Of a stretch of 45,808 bases of DNA, positions 41,238 through 45,808 are shown in pieces. Below the pieces are notes generated by a model. That model had not been told where the DNA came from. It did not search any database and saw only the letters and a program-made list of their open reading frames with translations. The DNA comes from CAYLHS01 sp964496205. GTDB lineage: Bacteria; Actinomycetota; Acidimicrobiia; Spongiisociales; UBA4744. Location: contig CAZBXV010000013.1 of NCBI GenBank assembly GCA_964496205.1, positions 1-45,808 on the forward strand, read 5' to 3'. Every line of letters begins with the position of its first letter. Position 1 is the first letter of the stretch. The position numbers were made by a program, and so were the translations under genes.

Positions 41238-41924
41238 CTACGGGAGCAGCTCGAACTCCTGAACGACTCCGTGCAGGTGGCTCGTGGCCAGGTCGACGAT
41301 GTCGTTTGCTGCCGCCTGCACGTCATCGGCTGCGGACTCGTGATGCCCTTCGGTCACGAACAGGGCGGCCGTCGAGGACTTTCCGGCGGCGCTGTCAGCG
41401 CTCTGGCGCCAGCACCACCGTCTGGCACAGACGCTGCCGGCTGAGTCGACGAACACGACCTCGCCGGGGGTCGGGTGATCGGCCGTCTCGGTGCCGATGC
41501 CGCGAAACACCTCTTCCCCTGTGGCGAAGCGAACGGTGATCGGTGGGGAGACCATGTCGAGGTCGAACACAGCGACGGGCAGCGCGTGCCGTATCGACAC
41601 GAGATTGCCGATGTCTACGAGAGGGTTGATCGAAGGTACGTCCCCCGTCTTTGACAGACGTCTGAGGAGGGCCTCCACGGCTGAGCGGTACTGCGTCGGT
41701 TTCACCCCGAACTGAGTGAACGCCCGCCGCCAGGCTCCAACCGAGGGAACCTGTGCGATAGGAGTGGCGGTCAAACGGTTCAAGGTCTCGAGCTGTGCAT
41801 CCCGGTACTCGCCGAGGAGCCCGACGGCCTCACCACGCTCGATGCCGTGGATCGATACGACCGCAGCGCGAATCGCCGGAAAGGCTTCGAGAACTGCTTG
41901 GTCGTAGGTGAAGGTTGCTGTCAC
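41238..41924 (-). CDS. B3/B4 tRNA-binding domain protein
   Basis: Protein of 228 residues with the B3/4 fold found in the PheRS beta subunit (COG3382 group): SVGAWRRAFTQFGVKPTQYR, SINPLVDIGNLVSIRHALPV and DLDMVSPPITVRFATGEE. Relatives are proposed to edit mischarged tRNAs or bind amino acids, but free-standing actinobacterial forms are little characterised. The start is GTG 41924 with no clear ribosome site or -10 box, so it is less certain than others. Confidence 0.82.
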   Translation of the reverse strand: MTATFTYDQAVLEAFPAIRAAVVSIHGIERGEAVGLLGEYRDAQLETLNRLTATPIAQVPSVGAWRRAFTQFGVKPTQYRSAVEALLRRLSKTGDVPSINPLVDIGNLVSIRHALPVAVFDLDMVSPPITVRFATGEEVFRGIGTETADHPTPGEVVFVDSAGSVCARRWCWRQSADSAAGKSSTAALFVTEGHHESAADDVQAAANDIVDLATSHLHGVVQEFELLP

Positions 41925-41929
41925 GACTC

Positions 41930-42050
41930 ACGATTCAAGCAGGGGACAGTCTTCAGCTAGAACGCGACCGCAGGTGTTGCCAGGGGGTTGGGCGACAATC
42001 TCCCCAGGGTCGGGCGACTGACGACTGAGGACTGCCAGAAAGCCGGGCAC
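41930..42050. repeat. Intergenic repeat element, copy G
   Basis: GACAGTCTTCAGCTAG then ACGCGACCGCAGGTGTTGCC (41962-41981) on the left and CGACTGACGACTGAGGACTG on the right, giving an imperfect inverted repeat between divergent genes, close to the ROK kinase promoter. Confidence 0.6.
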
Positions 42051-42062
42051 CGGCCTTCCTGG

Positions 42063-42068
42063 CACAAT
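42063..42068 (+). promoter_or_regulatory. Leaderless -10 box of the ROK kinase gene
   Basis: CACAAT, 6 bases before ATG 42075. First base deviates from TANNNT. Confidence 0.4.
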
Positions 42069-42074
42069 GCTTCC

Positions 42075-42953
42075 ATGCGCATCGGGATCGACGTCGGAGG
42101 CACAAAGATCGAAGGGATCGTGATCGACGATGGTCGGCAGGTCGCCCGGCGACGTGTGCCGACGCCGGCGGGTGACTACGAGGCGATCGTCTCGACTGTG
42201 GCAGGACTTGTCGAGGATCTTGGCGGGGAGAAGGCCGACTCGATTGGCATTGGGCACCCTGGTGCGATCTCGCCGGCGACAGGACTGATCAAGAACTCGA
42301 ACTCGACCGCGCTCAACGGGAGACCTTTTGATCGGGATCTAGAGGCGGCGATCGGCCGGCAGATCGCCATGGCCAACGACGCCGACTGTTTTGCATTGTC
42401 GGAAGCGACGGACGGTGCCGCCGCAGGTTTCGAGACGGTGTTCGGAGCGATCCTCGGGACCGGTGTCGGTGGCGGGATCGTTGTGAGAGGACGACCCGTT
42501 CGCGGCCCGAATGCGGTCACCGGCGAATGGGGTCACATTCAGGTTCCGTGGCCGAAACCTTCAGAGCTGCCGGGTCCGGACTGCTACTGCGGTCGAAGCG
42601 GCTGTGTCGAAACGTACCTGTCGGGACCGGGGATGGAAGGCGACTTCGCTCGCATGACGGGCAAGTCGTCAACGAGCCGGGGGATCGTCGAATCGGCGCG
42701 GAGGGGTGATTCGGACGCTTCCGCCTGCCTGGATCGCTACGTCGACAGGCTGGCTCGAGGCCTCGCCGCCGTCATCAATGTGCTCGATCCTCATGTCATC
42801 GTGCTGGGCGGCGGAATGTCCAATATCACGGAGCTGTACGATCGGGTGCCGCAACGGTGGACTCGGTGGGTGTTTTCCGACGCGGTTTCGACGAAGCTGC
42901 GCAAGGCCGTCCACGGCGATTCGAGCGGGGTCAGAGGCGCAGCCTGGCTCTGA
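42075..42953 (+). CDS. ROK-family sugar kinase
   Basis: Kinase of 292 residues. ATP motif MRIGIDVGGTKIEGIVIDDG at the N-terminus, the sugar-binding ANDADCFALSEA and GTGVGGGI regions, and the ROK zinc motif CYCGRSGCVE with the preceding GEWGH. It phosphorylates a hexose such as fructose or glucose; the close match of motifs to fructokinase/glucokinase forms does not fix the substrate. The start at 42075 is chosen because the P-loop begins at once and a leaderless -10 lies upstream; the 29 extra upstream residues are repeat-derived. Confidence 0.9.
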   Translation: MRIGIDVGGTKIEGIVIDDGRQVARRRVPTPAGDYEAIVSTVAGLVEDLGGEKADSIGIGHPGAISPATGLIKNSNSTALNGRPFDRDLEAAIGRQIAMANDADCFALSEATDGAAAGFETVFGAILGTGVGGGIVVRGRPVRGPNAVTGEWGHIQVPWPKPSELPGPDCYCGRSGCVETYLSGPGMEGDFARMTGKSSTSRGIVESARRGDSDASACLDRYVDRLARGLAAVINVLDPHVIVLGGGMSNITELYDRVPQRWTRWVFSDAVSTKLRKAVHGDSSGVRGAAWL

Positions 42954-43043
42954 TCACACGAAGCGCATGCGTGCAGGTTGAAAGGATTCTGCCGGTGACC
43001 GAACAACCGGCTCCGACCCGCGCGCGGCTTGAGGTCGGGCAGG

Positions 43044-43049
43044 TAGGCT
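43044..43049 (+). promoter_or_regulatory. Leaderless -10 box of the cytochrome gene
   Basis: TAGGCT, 9 bases before GTG 43059. Confidence 0.45.
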
Positions 43050-43058
43050 GGCTGCACC

Positions 43059-43643
43059 GTGGAGTCGGGAAGACGACGATGGAAGAAGCCGGTGACGATC
43101 GCGGGTATCGCTGTCGCTGTTGGACTCGTGCTTCTCGTCGGGGGTGGTGTCGGGGCGGCACAGTTCGAGAATCGGGATTCGTTCTGTGCTTCGTGCCACT
43201 CGGAGCCGGAGAGCGCCTATGTCGATCGGAGCGTCGCTGCACAACCCGTTGATCTGGCCAGCTTCCACACGACAAAGGGCACCCGCTGCATCGATTGCCA
43301 CTCCGGTCCGGGTCTCGCCGGCAGGGCGTCCGCCCTCACGCTCGGGGCTCGTGACCTGACCCGCTATCTGACCGGCCACTACGCACAGCCGGCCCCTCTC
43401 ACTCGTCCCATTCCGGATTCGCACTGCATCAAGTGTCATGGCGACATCGCCGACGATCAGGCATTCGACAACCACTTCCACGTGTTCCTGTCCCAGTGGC
43501 AGTCGCTGAGTCCTGACGCGGCAACCTGCGTGGACTGCCATGCCGCCCATACGACCGACGGCTCGGCGGACATCATGTATCTCAACCAGGATCGCGCCAC
43601 GACGGTATGCCAGGCGTGCCACGCGTTCGCCGGCCAGGGGTGA
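43059..43643 (+). CDS. Membrane-anchored pentaheme c-type cytochrome (NapC/NirT-like)
   Basis: Protein of 194 residues with one N-terminal membrane helix (about 12-34) and five CxxCH heme sites at 43-47 (CASCH), 77-81 (CIDCH), 123-127 (CIKCH), 157-161 (CVDCH) and 184-188 (CQACH). Extra histidines (for example DNHFHVF) may be axial ligands. NapC/NirT relatives pass electrons from quinol to periplasmic reductases, usually with four hemes; here there are five. No reductase or heme-maturation gene is nearby. The start is GTG 43059, probably leaderless. Confidence 0.85.
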   Translation: MESGRRRWKKPVTIAGIAVAVGLVLLVGGGVGAAQFENRDSFCASCHSEPESAYVDRSVAAQPVDLASFHTTKGTRCIDCHSGPGLAGRASALTLGARDLTRYLTGHYAQPAPLTRPIPDSHCIKCHGDIADDQAFDNHFHVFLSQWQSLSPDAATCVDCHAAHTTDGSADIMYLNQDRATTVCQACHAFAGQG

Positions 43644-43691
43644 TCGCCTAGGCCCTCCCATGCGTCCCGAGGTGAGGAGGGCCCTTGTGCC

Positions 43692-43697
43692 TATCCT
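43692..43697 (+). promoter_or_regulatory. Leaderless -10 box of the YcaQ-like gene
   Basis: TATCCT, 7 bases before GTG 43705. Confidence 0.5.
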
Positions 43698-43704
43698 GCC
43701 GACT

Positions 43705-44892
43705 GTGGATCGCACCCGCCATCTCACCGTCGATCAGGCTCGCCGGATCGCTCTGGCAGCACAGGGTCTGACCCGGGCGCGTCCCGAGGGACGGGTCGAC
43801 GTGCGGCACTTCCGCCGGGTCGTGGGTCACACGGGTGTCGTGCAGATCGACTCGGTGAACGTGCTCGCCCGTGCCCACTACATGCCGTTCTTCTCCCGCA
43901 TCGGCGCCTACGACCAGACTGCGTTGGATCGATGGCTGTGGGGCTCCCGGGAGATGTTCGAGTACTGGGGACACGAGGCGTCGCTGCTGCCGATCGAAAC
44001 CAGGCCCCTGTTTGTGCACCGGATGAATGGAGCCGCCGTATGGCGGGCTGTCGAGCGACTCGCCGAGGAGAGGCCAGGGCTCATCGAGCATGTGTACGAG
44101 CAGGTGAAGCAGAGGGGACCGATCACGGTTGCCGATCTGGACGCCCAGGAGCGGCGATCCGATGCGTGGTGGGGGTGGCGCTCCGAGAAGGTGGCGTTGG
44201 AGTGGCTGTTCCTCAAGGGCCGCTTGACCTCGGCCGGCCGTCCATCCTTTTCCCGGCTCTACGAGATCCCTGAGCGGGTGCATCCGGACGTGCTGGAAGA
44301 GCCCGAGGTGGATACCGACACGGCGCGAAAAGAGCTGTTGACGCGAGCATCCCGATCGCTCGGTGTGAGCACCCTTGCCGATCTCGCCGACTACTACCGG
44401 CTCCGCGTGCCTGTGGCCAGGCCACTCGTCGAGGAGTTGGCCGACGCCGGGACACTGGAGCGGGTGGAGGTCGAGGGGTGGAAGGGAGGCGCGTACCTCG
44501 CACCTGATGCGGTGCTGCCTCGTCGACATCGGGGTGCTGCGCTGCTCAGCCCTTTCGATCCGCTGATCTGGTTCCGTCCGCGCGTGGAGCGGCTGTTCGG
44601 GTTCGAATACCGGATCGAGATCTACGTACCCGAGAAGGATCGGGTGTACGGGTACTACGTGCTGCCGTTCCTGCTCGACGGGGAGCTGGTCGGCCGCGTC
44701 GACCTGAAGGCCGATCGACAGAACCAGATGCTGATCGTGAAGGCTGCTCACCGCGAAGATGATCAGGACGAGGCCAGAGTCGCGGTCGCCATGGCAGATG
44801 AGCTGCGCAGGCTCGCCGGATGGCTCGATCTCGTCGATATCGAGGTCGTCCGCAAAGGCAACCTCGCCGAGGCGTTGGAAAGGCAGATGTGA
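43705..44892 (+). CDS. YcaQ/AlkX-like DNA glycosylase (HTH_42 winged-helix protein)
   Basis: Protein of 395 residues, similar in length to E. coli YcaQ. The segment VVQIDSVNVLARAHYMPFFS carries Q47-x-D49, corresponding to the QxD/QxQ catalytic motif of glycosylases that unhook DNA crosslinks or remove bulky alkyl bases. Later blocks FEYWGHEASLLP, LLSPFDPLIWFRPR and the C-terminal winged-helix pattern fit the family. GTG 43705 is chosen on leaderless grounds; the longer frame to 43540 overlaps the cytochrome gene. Its stop overlaps the next gene by GTGA. Confidence 0.85.
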   Translation: MDRTRHLTVDQARRIALAAQGLTRARPEGRVDVRHFRRVVGHTGVVQIDSVNVLARAHYMPFFSRIGAYDQTALDRWLWGSREMFEYWGHEASLLPIETRPLFVHRMNGAAVWRAVERLAEERPGLIEHVYEQVKQRGPITVADLDAQERRSDAWWGWRSEKVALEWLFLKGRLTSAGRPSFSRLYEIPERVHPDVLEEPEVDTDTARKELLTRASRSLGVSTLADLADYYRLRVPVARPLVEELADAGTLERVEVEGWKGGAYLAPDAVLPRRHRGAALLSPFDPLIWFRPRVERLFGFEYRIEIYVPEKDRVYGYYVLPFLLDGELVGRVDLKADRQNQMLIVKAAHREDDQDEARVAVAMADELRRLAGWLDLVDIEVVRKGNLAEALERQM

Positions 44893-45488
44893 GTGCCTTC
44901 CTTGCGGGGGTGATCGCCGGCTACGGAATCGCCGTCCCTGTCGGTCCGATAGCGGTTCTGATCGTCGGGATCGGTACCAGGTCGGGGTTCCGAAGGGCGT
45001 TCTCCGCCGGTCTTGGAGCTGCGCTCGCAGATCTGATCTACGCAGCGATCGCCGCCGTCGCGGGGGCAGCTGCCGCCAAGGCGCTCGCCCCCTACTCGCA
45101 CCCACTGCGGATCACGGGAGGCATCGTCCTCGTTGTCATCGCGGTACTCATCGCGAGATCTGCCTTTCGGCCATCGTCGAGGCAGGAGACGGGACCGGCG
45201 ACGAATGCTCGAGCGACGGCGGGGTTCTTGTCGTTGACCCTGATGAACCCAGTAACGCTCACCTACTTCGCCGCCTTGATCCTTGGGGGAGGCGGGGTCT
45301 CGGGCGTTTCGAGCGGCCTCTTGTTTGTTGCGGGTGCGTTCCTCGCGTCGTTGTCGTGGCAGACGACGCTCGCGGGGACTGGAGCGGTTCTGGGCCACAA
45401 GATGTCGGATCGTGCGAGGGTGATCACCGGACTGGTCGGAGCCATCGTGATCCTTGTCCTCGCTATCGGGATGCTCGCAGGGGCATAG
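44889..45488 (+). CDS. LysE-family amino-acid exporter
   Basis: Membrane protein of 199 residues with about six helices. The family N-terminus GIAVPVGPIAVLIVGIGTRS and central LTLMNPVTLTYFAALILG are diagnostic of LysE/RhtB exporters. The substrate is unknown. The start is GTG 44889, overlapping the YcaQ-like stop by four bases, so the two are cotranscribed. Confidence 0.87.
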   Translation: MSAFLAGVIAGYGIAVPVGPIAVLIVGIGTRSGFRRAFSAGLGAALADLIYAAIAAVAGAAAAKALAPYSHPLRITGGIVLVVIAVLIARSAFRPSSRQETGPATNARATAGFLSLTLMNPVTLTYFAALILGGGGVSGVSSGLLFVAGAFLASLSWQTTLAGTGAVLGHKMSDRARVITGLVGAIVILVLAIGMLAGA

Positions 45489-45808
45489 GAGTTGGGAACG
45501 ACCGGTGCCGTCGTCCGCAGTGAGGCTCACGGATGGATGTATCGTCGGCTTTGCTGCGGGTGATGGACGGAGGGTTCGATGAACGTTCATCAGACTAGAA
45601 CCCCCATGGATGACGACCCCTGCAAGAGATGGTTGGCAGCGAGGAGCAGCAGGATCACGCCACCTCATGGGAGGGTGATGTGACTGGGTGGGCGCGGGTG
45701 AGTTCTCCCGGTTATTGGGGGGTGCCTGTGGGTTGGGATTGTGGGTGTTGGGGGTGGGCGGCCAATTGGCTGGCGGCGAGGGTTATGGGCCTGGGCCTGG
45801 TCTTGTTG
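45489..45808. other. Window-end region, mostly unassigned, with composition shift
   Basis: No recognised gene. It includes the perfect palindrome GATGAACGTTCATC (45578-45591) and, from about 45680, a stretch with very G/T-rich plus strand. A GTG-started frame at 45680 stays open to the edge (43 codons, WGVPVGWDCGCWGWAANWLA-like) and could be a partial gene; the minus strand could equally hold the C-rich end of another gene. Neither is called. Confidence 0.3.
45578..45591. promoter_or_regulatory. Perfect 14-bp palindrome
   Basis: GATGAACGTTCATC, an exact inverted repeat in the gap after the LysE gene, of a size suited to a dimeric regulator. No adjacent regulator gene is visible. Confidence 0.4.

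Overview
The window is a high-GC bacterial segment, most likely an actinobacterium and probably Acidimicrobiia-like. The support is: a bS22-type mini ribosomal protein, a CsoR-CopZ-CopA operon, many promoters of the form TANNNT followed 6-9 nt later by a start codon (leaderless genes), a mycobacterial-type dCTP deaminase, and several Thr-rich secreted lipoproteins. A run of exactly 100 N at 34094-34193 marks a scaffold gap, so this is draft assembly.

Layout. 1-2920: the conserved rpsF-ssb-rpsR-rplI-dnaB operon. 3335-6883: fatty-acid beta-oxidation pair (FadN-type dehydrogenase/hydratase plus thiolase). 7127-8960: LysR regulator and EamA exporter. 9304-10711: surE and dcd, convergent. 10796-15077: three Thr-rich secreted lipoproteins around a tRNA-Gly(CCC). 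15176-17799: small membrane protein, CDF metal exporter overlapping homoserine kinase, bS22, DUF5362-like protein. 17888-20551: csoR-copZ-copA copper operon with a perfect operator dyad. 20687-26164: zinc-ribbon protein, SDR, then IMPase-nitroreductase-amidohydrolase, then a class III aminotransferase. 26360-32773: a membrane-anchored propeller protein, then a zinc-uptake locus (zur-znuC plus a fucose-isomerase-like gene on the minus strand, znuA-znuB on the plus strand). 32816-41082: LCP protein, OsmC protein and a complete oligopeptide-type ABC transporter (binding protein, two permeases, two ATPases). 41238-45488: B3/4-domain protein, ROK kinase, orphan pentaheme cytochrome, YcaQ-like glycosylase and LysE exporter.

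Metal handling is a theme: copper efflux under CsoR, divalent metal efflux by CDF, and zinc import under a Fur/Zur regulator whose box lies at the first codons of znuA. Housekeeping and accessory genes alternate, and the gaps hold a dispersed intergenic repeat family (arms GACGCGACC / GGTCGCGTC with CAGTCGTCAG-like runs) seen at about seven places.

The most unusual items are a DppC-type permease carrying about 110 extra residues that resemble half of a family-3 solute-binding protein, the 25-bp zur/znuA intergenic region with overlapping divergent -10 boxes, the dispersed repeats with a 36-bp tandem array at the assembly gap, and two hairpin leaders with mutually exclusive pairings. No phage, transposase, toxin-antitoxin, restriction or CRISPR locus was recognised. 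All assignments come from reading motifs; no database search was run.
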